Source: Bacillota bacterium | GTDB taxonomy: Bacteria; Bacillota; Clostridia; Peptostreptococcales; Anaerovoracaceae | DNA: 32,373 nt | Assembly (NCBI GenBank): GCA_022769485.1 | Contig: JALEJU010000017.1 | Coordinates: 1-32,373 of the forward strand | Direction of reading: 5' to 3' | Part shown: positions 23,117 to 32,373 of the stretch, in pieces | Layout of the letters: each line of letters begins with the position of its first letter | Numbering within the stretch: the stretch's first letter is position 1 | Notes under the pieces: model-generated | The model's database searches: none | Told to the model about the DNA's origin: nothing | The model's input: the letters and a program-made list of their open reading frames with translations, nothing else | Made by a program: the position numbers and the translations under genes

Positions 23117-24793
23117 ATGATTTCTCATATTGATATCAGAGATTTTGCGCTCATTCATCGATTAAGCCTTGATTTTTATCAAGGCTTTCATGTCATTACA
23201 GGGGAGACCGGTGCGGGGAAATCCATCCTTATAGAAGCTGTGAGCCTGGCCTTGGGGAGCCGTGCAGACACATCCTTTGTCCGCACGGGCTGTGAAAAGG
23301 CTGTGATCGAATTGACTGCGGATACGGAAAATCCGGAAATCATCGCTTTATTACGGGAAAACGGTATAGAGACGGCGCAGCCTATGGTTTTTACCAGGGA
23401 AATTTTTGCTTCGGGGAAAAGCGTCTGCAGGATTAACGGAACGATGGTTTCGGTAACTTTTTTAAATACGCTGTGCCGGAAACTTGCGGATATTCACGGA
23501 CAATATGATCACCAGTCTCTTCTCAATCCGGAACGGCATATGGATCTGCTGGATCGTTACGGAGAAGGGATGATCGGAGAGGAAAAAGCGCGAACTGCGG
23601 AATTGTTCCGGGCTTATATAAAAACAAAGCGAGAGCTTTCCGAACTGCGTAAAAATGCTGCGGAGCGGGAGCGGCAGCGGGATTTTATGCAGTTCGAATG
23701 GCAGGAAATCGATGGAGCGGCTCTTTCGGAAGGAGAAGACGAGGAACTGGAAAGCCGTTTATTGGTTTTACAGAACGGTGAACGCATTTACGAGAGCCTG
23801 AGCCGGGCGTATGAATTATTCAGCGAAGGAGAGACTCCCTGTGTGGATATGCTGGGGCGGGGGCTTGCCTGCTTACGGGAAGCGGAATCCTTTTCGGCGG
23901 ATGCGGCTGCCATCAGCAGAGATGTGGAATCTTCTTATTACGCATTGAAAGACGCAGCTTCGGAGATTCGGCGGCTGCGGGATGATATGACGTTTTCCCA
24001 GGAAGAGCTGGATCAGACCCAGGAACGTCTGGATGTAATCAATCGGTTAAAGCGGAAATACGGTGGAAGTTTAGAGGAAGTTTTCGCATATAAAGAGCGC
24101 CTGGAGCGGGACTTGGAACTGACGGAAAGCAGTGAAGCTCTGCAGAAAGAATTAGCGGGAACTTTGAAGAAATACAAGGAAGGGCTTTTAGCGTCCTCCA
24201 GGCGGCTTTCGGATCTGCGAAAGGAAGCAGCGAAGCGGATCGAAGAGCGGGTCAACGCGGAATTAGAAGAACTGAATTTTAAGGACGCGGAATTCCGGGT
24301 ACATTTCGGCCAAAAAGAGGGCGAAATCGTGCTTACGGAGCACGGAATGGATCAGATAGAATTCCTGATTCGTTCCAACAAGGGAGAGACATTAAAACCT
24401 TTGGCAAAGGTTGCTTCCGGAGGGGAAATATCCAGAATTATGCTGGCTCTCAAAACGGCTATCGGCGACTGCGACCGAATTCCCACCCTGATTTTTGATG
24501 AAATCGATACGGGAATCAGCGGTATTGCAGCCAGTGTAGTGGGCAGGAAGCTGCGTTCCATCGCGGAGAACCACCAGGTTATCTGCATTACGCATTTGGC
24601 TCAGATTGCGGCTTTCGGAGCCCACCATTACCGCATCGAAAAAAACGAAGAGAAGGAACGAACCGCCACGACTGTAACGCTTTTGGACAAGGAAGAAACG
24701 GTTCGGGAAATCGCGCGGCTTTTGGGCGGCATGAACATAACGGAAACGACATTGGAAAGCGCACGGGAACTTTTATCGTTTTCCGAAAAATAG
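23117..24793 (+). CDS. recN: DNA repair protein RecN
   Basis: RecN is an SMC-like ATPase acting early in double-strand break repair. The 558-residue protein has Walker A GETGAGKS (29-36), the family motif DIHGQYDHQSLLNPERH, and a central coiled-coil region rich in Glu, Arg and Leu. It then has the ABC signature VASGGEISRIMLALK and Walker B TLIFDEIDTGISG. The C-terminal CITHLAQIAAFGAHHY is also typical. It lies 12 bp after argR and shares its promoter. A strong terminator follows. Confidence 0.97.
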   Translation: MISHIDIRDFALIHRLSLDFYQGFHVITGETGAGKSILIEAVSLALGSRADTSFVRTGCEKAVIELTADTENPEIIALLRENGIETAQPMVFTREIFASGKSVCRINGTMVSVTFLNTLCRKLADIHGQYDHQSLLNPERHMDLLDRYGEGMIGEEKARTAELFRAYIKTKRELSELRKNAAERERQRDFMQFEWQEIDGAALSEGEDEELESRLLVLQNGERIYESLSRAYELFSEGETPCVDMLGRGLACLREAESFSADAAAISRDVESSYYALKDAASEIRRLRDDMTFSQEELDQTQERLDVINRLKRKYGGSLEEVFAYKERLERDLELTESSEALQKELAGTLKKYKEGLLASSRRLSDLRKEAAKRIEERVNAELEELNFKDAEFRVHFGQKEGEIVLTEHGMDQIEFLIRSNKGETLKPLAKVASGGEISRIMLALKTAIGDCDRIPTLIFDEIDTGISGIAASVVGRKLRSIAENHQVICITHLAQIAAFGAHHYRIEKNEEKERTATTVTLLDKEETVREIARLLGGMNITETTLESARELLSFSEK

Positions 24794-24799
24794 AACAGA

Positions 24800-24837
24800 G
24801 CGGGCGGAGGTTTGAACGGAGACTTCCCCCGTTTTTT
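24800..24837 (+). terminator. Intrinsic terminator after recN
   Basis: GCGGG-c-GGAGGTTT (24800-24813) pairs with AGACTTCCCCCGT (24820-24832) around the loop GAACGG, with one bulged C and a few G-T pairs. A run of six T (24832-24837) follows. It lies 7 bp after the recN stop. Confidence 0.85.
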
Positions 24838-24846
24838 ATATAGGTG

Positions 24847-24876
24847 TTAGACATAAGCGGTGGATTATGATAAAAT
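24847..24876 (+). promoter_or_regulatory. Promoter of the ruvCAB operon
   Basis: TTAGAC (24847-24852) and TAAAAT (24871-24876) are 18 bp apart, and the -10 is extended by TG one base upstream (TGATAAAAT). The predicted start is about 40 bp before the ruvC ATG. The 13-mer TGATAAAATAAAA is repeated exactly at the tgt promoter. Confidence 0.6.
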
Positions 24877-24924
24877 AAAACGATTTTTGTTTGAGTGTAA
24901 GGGGAGGAAGTTTCCGGAAAAAAC

Positions 24925-25440
24925 ATGCGGATTTTAGGAATTGACCCGGGGTATGCCATAATGGGATACGGGATAATTGACCATATAGGAAGCCGGTTCT
25001 CCGTAGTGGATTACGGCGCATTGACTACAGACAAGGATATGCCCATGCCGGACAGGCTGAAGCATTTGTATTGCGGCATGACGGAGCTCATTGCGGCATA
25101 TCAGCCGGATGCGGCATCCATAGAAGAATTGTTTTTTAACCAAAATACGACCACGGCTCTGTTAGTAGGACAAGCGCGGGGAGTGGCGATTTTAGCCTGT
25201 GCCAATTACGGAATCGAAATCTGCGAATATACGCCTCTGCAAATCAAGCAGGGGCTGGTAGGTTACGGGAGAGCGGAAAAAAAGCAGGTGCAGATGATGG
25301 TTAAGACCATTCTGAATCTGAAAGAAATTCCCAAACCCGACGATACGGCGGACGCACTGGCAGCGGCCATCTGCCATGGGCATTCGGCCGGAGGTCAAAA
25401 CCGTTTGAAAGAAGCTCTGAGAGCGGGCGGAAAACGATAG
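24925..25440 (+). CDS. ruvC: Holliday junction endonuclease RuvC
   Basis: RuvC cuts Holliday junctions symmetrically. The 171-residue RNase H-like protein carries the four acidic residues: Asp7 (GIDPGYA), Glu67 (SIEELFF), Asp140 and Asp143 ([10 protein letters not shown]). The DNA-contact segment [16 protein letters not shown] is intact. The GGGGAGG ahead of the ATG is rather far from it (about 17 nt), so initiation may be modest. It is first in ruvC-ruvA-ruvB-spoIID-like-queA, an order common in Clostridia. Confidence 0.96.
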   Translation: MRILGIDPGYAIMGYGIIDHIGSRFSVVDYGALTTDKDMPMPDRLKHLYCGMTELIAAYQPDAASIEELFFNQNTTTALLVGQARGVAILACANYGIEICEYTPLQIKQGLVGYGRAEKKQVQMMVKTILNLKEIPKPDDTADALAAAICHGHSAGGQNRLKEALRAGGKR

Positions 25441-25450
25441 GGGAAAAGAG

Positions 25451-26047
25451 ATGCTTCATTACATAAAAGGGAACATTACCATGAAATTTAACGGAGGCGT
25501 CGTAGCGGAATGCGGGGGACTCGGTTATGAGATTCATACGCCGGATAATTCGGCTTTGTACTTAAAAGAAGCGGGCGAAGAGGTTTTGATTTTTACGGAA
25601 ATGATCGTGCGGGAGGATGATGTGAGCCTGTACGGGTTTGCGGACAGAGAATCTTTAGAGCTGTTTCGGCGTCTTCGAACCGTGAACGGTGTGGGCGCAA
25701 AGGCGGCTCTGGCCATTCTTTCGGTCATGCCTTTGCCCGAACTGAAAAAGGCGATCATTCTGGAAGATGTAGCGGTGCTGACCCGGGCTAACGGCGTAGG
25801 CAAAAAGATTGCCCAGCGAGTAGTCTTAGAACTGAAAGAAAAGATAGACGATATCGCTTTGGGAAGCAGTATCTCTGCGGCAGAAGCGGTATCCCTGCAG
25901 CAGGATGAGCGGGGCGAGGCTGTGGAAGCCATGATGGAGCTTGGATACAGCAGAAGCGAAGCCGCTGACCTTATTGCGGCGGTAGGAGAAGACGGTTTAT
26001 CCACGGAAGAATATATACGAAAGGCGCTGCGAGGGGCGGCGCGGTAA
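25451..26047 (+). CDS. ruvA: Holliday junction DNA helicase subunit RuvA
   Basis: RuvA binds the Holliday junction as a tetramer and loads RuvB. The 198-residue protein has the N-terminal OB fold (MLHYIKGNI, GGLGYEIHTP) and two helix-hairpin-helix motifs (RTVNGVGAKAALAILS and TRANGVGKKIAQRVVLELK). A flexible linker leads to the C-terminal RuvB-contact domain (EAVEAMMELGYSRSEAADLIAAV). It follows ruvC by 10 bp. Confidence 0.96.
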   Translation: MLHYIKGNITMKFNGGVVAECGGLGYEIHTPDNSALYLKEAGEEVLIFTEMIVREDDVSLYGFADRESLELFRRLRTVNGVGAKAALAILSVMPLPELKKAIILEDVAVLTRANGVGKKIAQRVVLELKEKIDDIALGSSISAAEAVSLQQDERGEAVEAMMELGYSRSEAADLIAAVGEDGLSTEEYIRKALRGAAR

Positions 26048-26053
26048 GACGAG

Positions 26054-27079
26054 ATGGCAAATTATTACGAACAGGAAGAAGAACGGATCACCACTGCGGG
26101 GCTGACTCGCGGTGAGTCGGAATTAGAGGTTTCTCTGCGGCCTAAGCGGTTTGAAGATTATATCGGGCAGAAGCAGGTTACGGATAATCTGAAGGTATTC
26201 ATCGAGGCGGCAAAGCGGAGAGGCGAGGCGCTGGATCACGTATTGTTTTACGGACCGCCGGGATTGGGAAAAACCACGTTGGCAGGAATTATCGCCAACG
26301 AATTGGGCGCGGATCTGCGTGTTACGTCGGGCCCGGCTATCGAGAGAGCCGGCGACCTGGCGGCAATTTTGACCAATCTGAACGATAACGATGTATTGTT
26401 TATCGATGAAATCCACCGTCTGAACCGGTCGGTAGAGGAAGTTCTGTATTCGGCCATGGAGGATTACGCTCTGGATATTGTAATCGGAAAGGGACCTTCC
26501 GCTCGCTCTATCCGGCTGGATTTGGGAAAATTTACTTTAATCGGCGCCACTACCCGGGCAGGCAGCCTGTCAGCGCCTCTCCGGGATCGGTTTGGTATTA
26601 TCAGCAAGTTTGAGTTGTATACTGAGGAAGAATTGATGCGGATTTTACAGCGCTCCGCCGATTTGCTGGATGTAGCTATCGATGAAGATTCTTTGAGGGA
26701 CTTAGCCGGCCGGTCGCGGGGGACACCTCGTGTAGCTAACCGGATGCTGAAGCGTGTAAGGGATTTCAGCCAGGTAGAAGGCGAGGGCAGAATTGACCGT
26801 AAAATTACCGATAAGACGCTGGACGCTTTGGGCGTGGACGCTTACGGCCTGGAACGGCTTGACCGGGAAATTCTGACTATGATTATAGATCGGTTCAAGG
26901 GCGGTCCGGTAGGAATTGATACCATAGCGGCAGCCATAGGAGAAGAGCGGATTACCATCGAGGACGTGTACGAGCCTTACTTGATTCAATCGGGTTTTCT
27001 GCATCGGACAAAGAAGGGACGCGTGGTTTCCGAAGCCGCATACCGGCATTTGGGAATTCCGCTTCCGGAGGGAGAATAA
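26054..27079 (+). CDS. ruvB: Holliday junction DNA helicase motor RuvB
   Basis: RuvB is the AAA+ motor that drives branch migration. The 341-residue protein has [12 protein letters not shown], Walker A GPPGLGKT (67-74), Walker B with DEIH (118-121), sensor 1 GATTRAG, the arginine-finger region APLRDRFGI, and a winged-helix C-terminus ending with the usual [27 protein letters not shown]. Length and motifs are standard. It follows ruvA by 6 bp. Confidence 0.97.
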   Translation: MANYYEQEEERITTAGLTRGESELEVSLRPKRFEDYIGQKQVTDNLKVFIEAAKRRGEALDHVLFYGPPGLGKTTLAGIIANELGADLRVTSGPAIERAGDLAAILTNLNDNDVLFIDEIHRLNRSVEEVLYSAMEDYALDIVIGKGPSARSIRLDLGKFTLIGATTRAGSLSAPLRDRFGIISKFELYTEEELMRILQRSADLLDVAIDEDSLRDLAGRSRGTPRVANRMLKRVRDFSQVEGEGRIDRKITDKTLDALGVDAYGLERLDREILTMIIDRFKGGPVGIDTIAAAIGEERITIEDVYEPYLIQSGFLHRTKKGRVVSEAAYRHLGIPLPEGE

Positions 27080-27082
27080 GTT

Positions 27083-28468
27083 ATGAAGCGCAAAGGATAT
27101 AAAAGAATCGCGGGAATTTTGGTTTTGTTCCTTTTCATTTCTTTTATCCCTGCGGGAACGGCGGAAGCCGCAGGCGGGGATTACATAAGAATCGGTCTGA
27201 AGTATGCGGGAACATCGGTCAGTCAATGCACCGTTTCCTCCGACAGCGGCTTTTTATTAGGAAGCGCAGACCGGGATGGATTTTATGAATATGAGGATCT
27301 TACAGATTATACGGAATTGACCGTATCTGTATCGGACGGGGAGATCCTGCTGTCAGACAGCGCAGAAACCGTTCTCAGCGATGGGGACTGCCTGATGCCT
27401 GCAGATTATGATGACGATGGAATGGTAAAGATAGACGGAATCGGATACCGGGGCGGTGTTATGGTTCGGCTGAACGGAAGTAAGTTAACTGTAATCAACT
27501 TTCTGACGATCGAACAGTATGTCCGGGGAGTTGTTTCCAAAGAAATGCAGGCCAGCAGCGCGCTGGAGGCTTTGAAAGCCCAGGCGGTAGCAGCCAGAAG
27601 CTTCGGAGAAGTCAATCGAAATAAGCATTCCCAGTACGGATTTGACCTCTGCGCAACTACAAACTGTCAGGTTTACGGCGGCGTGGCGGCAGAATACGAC
27701 AGCACGAACCGGGCTGTAGAGGAAACAGCGGGAGAAATGATTCGGTACGAAGGGCGGGTAGTAGAAGCCAATTATTTTGCCAACAGCGGAGGCCATACCA
27801 GAAACAGTGAGGACGTCTGGGGCGGCTATACCGGTTATCTGCGGGGTGTGGAGGATTTATATTCGCCTGTTTATACCTGGACGGCGGATTTGACTTATGA
27901 GCAGGTTGCGGAAAAGCTGTCATCTCTCGGATCCTCTTATTCCTGCGGAACGGTTTACGGGGTATCCGTTACAGGCAGAGATGACTTCGGCTTTGTCAAC
28001 GAGATGACGATTACGGGAAGCGACGGAACAACCATTATCAAGGGCGAAAAGTGCAGAACGGTCTTTGGTTTAAAATCCTCTAAATTTACACTGGCAGGCG
28101 ACAGTGACAGTTCTTCGGATTCTTACGAAACGAAGGCCGTACTTGTTGTAAAAAGCCGGGACGGGCAGTACAAGAGCAGCCTGGAAACGATTTCTGTTCT
28201 TTCCGCTTCCGGTTTGAGAAAATGTGCTCTTTCGGATTTGTACATAACTGACGGAAAGTGCCTGAACAAAACGCCTGTGGAAACAACCGAAACAGGAGAC
28301 GGAAATAATCAATCGGCAGAGTCCGGAACAGGGCACGCGGTGTTCAGCGGGACAGGCTACGGCCACGGCGTGGGCATGGCACAGCAGGGAGCGCAGAAAA
28401 TGGCGCAGCTTGGCTTTACTTATAACGAAATTCTGCATTATTATTACACGGACATTGAGGTTAGATAA
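27083..28468 (+). CDS. SpoIID/LytB-domain cell-wall protein
   Basis: The 461-residue exported protein has a signal peptide (about 1-30, cleavage after AEA) and a SpoIID/LytB domain. Its core reads [21 protein letters not shown], followed by [15 protein letters not shown]; Glu154 is the expected catalytic acid of this lytic transglycosylase family. Later come [18 protein letters not shown] and [11 protein letters not shown], and the end is [20 protein letters not shown]. SpoIID proper works with SpoIIP and SpoIIM in engulfment. Without those neighbours I cannot say whether this is the sporulation enzyme or a vegetative paralogue. A Ser/Thr/Gly-rich stretch (about 395-430) interrupts the last part. 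It lies 3 bp after ruvB and overlaps queA by 1 bp (TAATG). Confidence 0.88.
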   Translation: MKRKGYKRIAGILVLFLFISFIPAGTAEAAGGDYIRIGLKYAGTSVSQCTVSSDSGFLLGSADRDGFYEYEDLTDYTELTVSVSDGEILLSDSAETVLSDGDCLMPADYDDDGMVKIDGIGYRGGVMVRLNGSKLTVINFLTIEQYVRGVVSKEMQASSALEALKAQAVAARSFGEVNRNKHSQYGFDLCATTNCQVYGGVAAEYDSTNRAVEETAGEMIRYEGRVVEANYFANSGGHTRNSEDVWGGYTGYLRGVEDLYSPVYTWTADLTYEQVAEKLSSLGSSYSCGTVYGVSVTGRDDFGFVNEMTITGSDGTTIIKGEKCRTVFGLKSSKFTLAGDSDSSSDSYETKAVLVVKSRDGQYKSSLETISVLSASGLRKCALSDLYITDGKCLNKTPVETTETGDGNNQSAESGTGHAVFSGTGYGHGVGMAQQGAQKMAQLGFTYNEILHYYYTDIEVR

Positions 28469-29502
28469 TGAATATCAACGATTTTGATTATGCGCTGCCT
28501 TTGGAACTGATTGCTCAGCATCCTGCGGATAAACGGGATGCGTCCCGGCTTCTGGTGGTTCATCGTGATACCGGAAAAACGGAGCACCGCTGTTTTCACG
28601 ACATTCTGGAATACTTAAATCCCGGCGATTGCCTGGTTATGAACAATTCCAAGGTTTTACCGGCACGGCTGTACGGAACCAAAGAGGAAACCGGTGCAAA
28701 GGTGGAATTCCTTCTGATTAAAAAGAAAGAAGGAGACATTTGGGAGACCATGGTCAAGCCGGGAAAACGGCTGCATCCGGGGGATCGGGTTACTTTTTCC
28801 GAAAGCCCCAGATTGGCGGCGGAAATTCTGGATTACGGAGAGGAGGGCACCAGGTTAGTGCGTTTCTCCTGCGACGGCAGTTTTATGGATACGCTGGAAA
28901 TTGTGGGAAAAATGCCGCTTCCGCCGTATATCGACCGGGAAAGCGAAGAAGAGGATAAGGAACGTTATCAGACGGTGTACTGCAAGGAAGAAGGGTCTGT
29001 GGCGGCGCCTACGGCGGGGCTGCATTTTACGGAGGAGCTGCTGGAAGAGGCCCGGAGGAAAGGCGTGCGGTTAGCCTATGTAACCCTTCATGTGGGGATC
29101 GGAACGTTTCGCCCTGTGAAATGTGAGAACATTGAAGAACATAAAATGCATTTTGAGGAATATCATATTGATGAAGAAAATGCGGAGCTTATAAACAGAA
29201 CGAAGGAAGAAGGCGGGCGAATTATTTCCGTAGGAACTACTTCTACCAGAACGCTGGAAAGTGCGGCGGATGAAAACGGGCGAATCCGCGCATGCGGCGG
29301 CGATACGGGAATTTTCATCTATCCCGGATATCGGTTTAAAATTGTAGACTGTCTGATTACGAATTTTCACCTGCCGAAATCCACGCTTCTGATGTTGATT
29401 TCCGCGCTGTATGACCGGGAGAAAATTCTTAAAATTTATGAAGAGGCGGTTTTACAGAACTATCATTTTTTCAGTTACGGCGACGCGATGCTGATCTTAT
29501 AA
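28468..29502 (+). CDS. queA: tRNA preQ1 ribosyltransferase-isomerase QueA
   Basis: QueA adds the ribosyl part of S-adenosylmethionine to preQ1 in tRNA, giving epoxyqueuosine at the wobble base. The 344-residue protein begins [28 protein letters not shown] and holds [12 protein letters not shown], the SAM-site region [27 protein letters not shown], and the C-terminal [19 protein letters not shown]. All are standard for the family. It shares the pathway with Tgt encoded next, although a terminator and a new promoter lie between them. Confidence 0.97.
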   Translation: MNINDFDYALPLELIAQHPADKRDASRLLVVHRDTGKTEHRCFHDILEYLNPGDCLVMNNSKVLPARLYGTKEETGAKVEFLLIKKKEGDIWETMVKPGKRLHPGDRVTFSESPRLAAEILDYGEEGTRLVRFSCDGSFMDTLEIVGKMPLPPYIDRESEEEDKERYQTVYCKEEGSVAAPTAGLHFTEELLEEARRKGVRLAYVTLHVGIGTFRPVKCENIEEHKMHFEEYHIDEENAELINRTKEEGGRIISVGTTSTRTLESAADENGRIRACGGDTGIFIYPGYRFKIVDCLITNFHLPKSTLLMLISALYDREKILKIYEEAVLQNYHFFSYGDAMLIL

Positions 29503-29530
29503 ACAAGTGAAAAACCGTGGGCCGACTGTC

Positions 29531-29555
29531 CGTTTAAATTTTGCGCAGTTAAACG
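29531..29555 (+). repeat. Inverted repeat in the queA-tgt spacer
   Basis: CGTTTAA (29531-29537) and TTAAACG (29549-29555) are perfect inverted copies around 11 bp. It lies 28 bp after the queA stop and before the terminator hairpin. A second inverted repeat, TTCCGC/GCGGAA (29574-29579 and 29590-29595), lies between. It could be an RNA hairpin or a protein site; nothing decides. Confidence 0.4.
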
Positions 29556-29593
29556 ATGAAGAGCTTACAAGCATTCCGCGCTTTGTTCTGCGG

Positions 29594-29624
29594 AAAATGT
29601 CCGGTTAAAAGGCCGGGCATTTTT
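29594..29624 (+). terminator. Intrinsic terminator after queA
   Basis: AAAATGTCCGG (29594-29604) pairs with CCGGGCATTTT (29613-29623) with one G-T pair, followed by the end of a T-run. It ends the ruvCAB-queA transcript about 90 bp after the queA stop. Confidence 0.87.
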
Positions 29625-29629
29625 ATTCC

Positions 29630-29658
29630 TTGAATCAGGAAGCCGCTTTTGATAAAAT
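29630..29658 (+). promoter_or_regulatory. Sigma-A-type promoter of tgt
   Basis: TTGAAT (29630-29635) and TAAAAT (29653-29658) are 17 bp apart, with a TG extension before the -10 (TGATAAAAT). It directly follows the terminator and precedes the tgt start codon by about 85 bp, so tgt begins a new transcription unit. I saw no convincing preQ1 riboswitch in this leader. Confidence 0.65.
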
Positions 29659-29711
29659 AAAATTCCGGCGGTTTTCGATACCGCGAGAGGAGATATATAA
29701 GCATTTCATAA

Positions 29712-30863
<1,152 letters not shown>

Positions 30864-30907
30864 AGCCGGTTTCCGCGGGAAAACGGCGGGCAGGAGGCGA
30901 AAGGAGA

Positions 30908-32068
30908 ATGAATTTGGATATTTGTATTCACGATAAAGATTGCGGCGGCTGTATCTATCAGGGTATTCCCTATCAGGAACAGTTGGAGGCGAAGCTGAAA
31001 ACCGTTCGGGAATTTTTGAAAGAGGAGCGAATTGCTCCGGAACTCTGTGCGGGAATTCAGGGGAGCGCTTCACAATACGCTTACCGGAATAAAATGGAAT
31101 ATACTTTCGGTGATGAGGTAAAGGGCGGCGAGATGAATCTGGGTATGCATAAAGCGGGTCGCTTTATGTCCATTATTACCGTAGACCATTGCCGGATCGT
31201 ACATCCGGATTATAACCTGGTTCTGCGAGCCACCCTGGATTTCTGCCGTGAAAAAGGATACTCTTTTTATCATAAAAAAAGCCACACGGGGCTGATGCGT
31301 AATTTGGTGCTTCGTTCGGGAATTCGAACCAATGAACTTTTGATCAATATCATAACTTCTTCCCAGGGGGAGTTCGACGAAGCGGGCTTTTTGGAGCTTA
31401 TGCACAGTTTGCCTTTGGAGGAAACCGTCGTGGGCGTTTTACATACGGTTAACGATCAGGTCGGGGACGGCGTTAACTGCGATGAGCTGCGTATTTTAGA
31501 GGGAAGAGACTATTACCGGGAAGAAATACTGGGCTTGAAATTTAAAGTCAGCGCGTTTTCTTTCTTTCAGACGAATATCGAATCGGTAGAGCGGCTTTAT
31601 ACGGAAGCACTGTCGCTGGCGGAAAATCCCGAGGGAAAGACGGTTTTTGATTTGTACTGCGGTACGGGTACGATTACCCAGGCTCTTGCTTTACAGGCGA
31701 AAGAGACCATCGGCGTGGAAATCGTGGAAGAAGCGGTGGAGGCGGCGCGGATAAATGCAGAAGAAAACGGTTTGAAAAACTGCCGCTTTATTGCGGGAGA
31801 CGTGCTGAACGTGCTGGATACGCTGGAAGAAAAACCGGATTTGATCGTAGTGGATCCGCCCCGGGCGGGAATTCACCCGAAAGCCTGGCAGAAAATTCTT
31901 GCTTACGGGGTAAAGCAAATCGTGTATATTTCCTGTAATCCGAAATCCCTGGCGCAGAATTTAGGGCAGGCTGCCTGGGCGGATTACGAAGTGAAAAGCA
32001 TTAAGGCTTACGATAATTTTCCGTTTACAAAGCATATCGAATGTACGGCGCTTTTACAGTTAAAATAA
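30908..32068 (+). CDS. RlmD/TrmA-family RNA (uracil-C5)-methyltransferase
   Basis: The 386-residue protein is a SAM-dependent RNA m5U methyltransferase. The N-terminal CIHDKDCGGC (Cys6, Cys12, Cys15), with a later Cys in DHCRIVHP, matches the 4Fe-4S site of RlmD-type enzymes. The SAM fold follows with FDLYCGTGTITQALA, IGVEIVEEAVEAARINAEENGL and VVDPPRAGIHPK. The nucleophile is the Cys of VYISCNPKSLAQNL. The TRAM RNA-binding domain found in many members is absent. The substrate is probably 23S rRNA (U747 or U1939 type), but RlmCD, RlmD or TrmA-like specificity cannot be told from sequence alone. Ribosome site GGAGA precedes the ATG. It follows tgt by 44 bp, a gap containing a small stem (30865-30887) without a T-run. 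Confidence 0.93.
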   Translation: MNLDICIHDKDCGGCIYQGIPYQEQLEAKLKTVREFLKEERIAPELCAGIQGSASQYAYRNKMEYTFGDEVKGGEMNLGMHKAGRFMSIITVDHCRIVHPDYNLVLRATLDFCREKGYSFYHKKSHTGLMRNLVLRSGIRTNELLINIITSSQGEFDEAGFLELMHSLPLEETVVGVLHTVNDQVGDGVNCDELRILEGRDYYREEILGLKFKVSAFSFFQTNIESVERLYTEALSLAENPEGKTVFDLYCGTGTITQALALQAKETIGVEIVEEAVEAARINAEENGLKNCRFIAGDVLNVLDTLEEKPDLIVVDPPRAGIHPKAWQKILAYGVKQIVYISCNPKSLAQNLGQAAWADYEVKSIKAYDNFPFTKHIECTALLQLK

Positions 32069-32158
32069 GACCGGAAAGTAAAAAGCCGGGAAACAGGAAT
32101 CAGATACATATGTATACCGGGGGCGGGAGGAATGTCCTTATCAAAACAGGAAAAGCAG

Positions 32159-32373
32159 ATGAAAAATTATGTCTATATTCTGCGGTGTTCCGACGGCACT
32201 TTATATACCGGGTGGACCAATGATCTTCAAAAAAGAGTAAAGGAGCATAATCGCGGGAAAGGTGCAAAGTACACCAGGGGGCGTTTGCCTGCGGAGTTGG
32301 TCTACTGTGAAGTTTTTGAAACCAGAGGGGAAGCTATGAGCCGGGAATACCGAATTAAGCGCTTGCCCCGGGA
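32159..32373 (+). CDS. GIY-YIG nuclease-family protein, 3' end outside window
   Basis: The 71 visible residues begin MKNYVYILRCSDGTLYTGWTNDLQKRVKEHN, the N-terminal GIY-YIG core in the YhbQ/YazA (UPF0213) form. Further on are KGAKYTRGRLPAELVYCE and EAMSREYRIKRL, also typical. The family is usually 80-100 residues, so only a short C-terminus is missing. The fold is that of small endonucleases; the cellular role is poorly known. The ATG at 32159 is chosen because AGGA lies 8 nt upstream and homology starts there. An in-frame ATG at 32132 directly abuts GGAGG and would add nine residues. Confidence 0.9.
   Translation, partial: MKNYVYILRCSDGTLYTGWTNDLQKRVKEHNRGKGAKYTRGRLPAELVYCEVFETRGEAMSREYRIKRLPR

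Noticed and set aside
32104..32115. Palindrome ATACATATGTAT before the GIY-YIG gene
   Set aside because: It is AT-rich, isolated, and within chance expectation; no regulator or promoter is placed around it.

Overview
The window looks like chromosome of a spore-forming anaerobic Bacillota, class Clostridia (Eubacteriales). The evidence is a gerA-type germinant-receptor operon, an IspH-ribosomal protein S1 fusion, a type II fatty acid operon using FabK as enoyl reductase, a SpoIID-family gene between ruvB and queA, strong GGAGG-type ribosome binding sites and intrinsic terminators. I cannot fix the family or genus; Eubacteriales Family XIII or a relative is a guess. I see no rRNA, tRNA, CRISPR array, insertion sequence or phage gene.

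Left part (1-6420), all on the minus strand. A secreted Ig-like/MBG-type surface protein runs off the left edge. Upstream of it lies a LytTR-PAS regulator. Between the two is a phased array of 9-bp repeats placed like an activator site for the surface-protein promoter. Then come a bidirectional terminator, a small zinc-ribbon protein, and a germinant-receptor operon in the order gerAA-gerAC-gerAB. Its C subunit lacks the usual C-terminal domain and its B subunit is short.

Middle part (6484-13489), plus strand. It starts with a cluster of a DUF5685-like protein, a J-domain protein with a C-terminal cysteine cluster, and a small membrane protein. The DUF5685-like protein carries two DDxxD motifs. 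A SPOR-domain protein, RarA and the IspH-S1 fusion follow, joined by 4-bp ATGA overlaps. The fusion carries a strong internal ribosome binding site exactly at its domain junction, so free S1 could be made from the same message. After a terminator there is an ECF sigma factor with its zf-HC2 anti-sigma factor.

Fatty acid operon (13627-22502): fabH, acpP, fabK, fabD, fabG, fabF, accB, fabZ, accC, accD, accA. This is the full set for acetyl-CoA carboxylase, malonyl transfer and elongation, with tight or overlapping spacing. No FabT, FapR or FabM gene is present. AccC and AccD each show a small deviation in a usually conserved segment.

Right part (22652-32373), plus strand: argR and recN; then ruvC-ruvA-ruvB (Holliday junction resolution), a SpoIID/LytB-like cell-wall enzyme and queA as one unit; tgt from its own promoter (QueA and Tgt both act in queuosine tRNA modification); an RlmD/TrmA-type RNA m5U methyltransferase; and the start of a GIY-YIG nuclease-family gene cut by the right edge.
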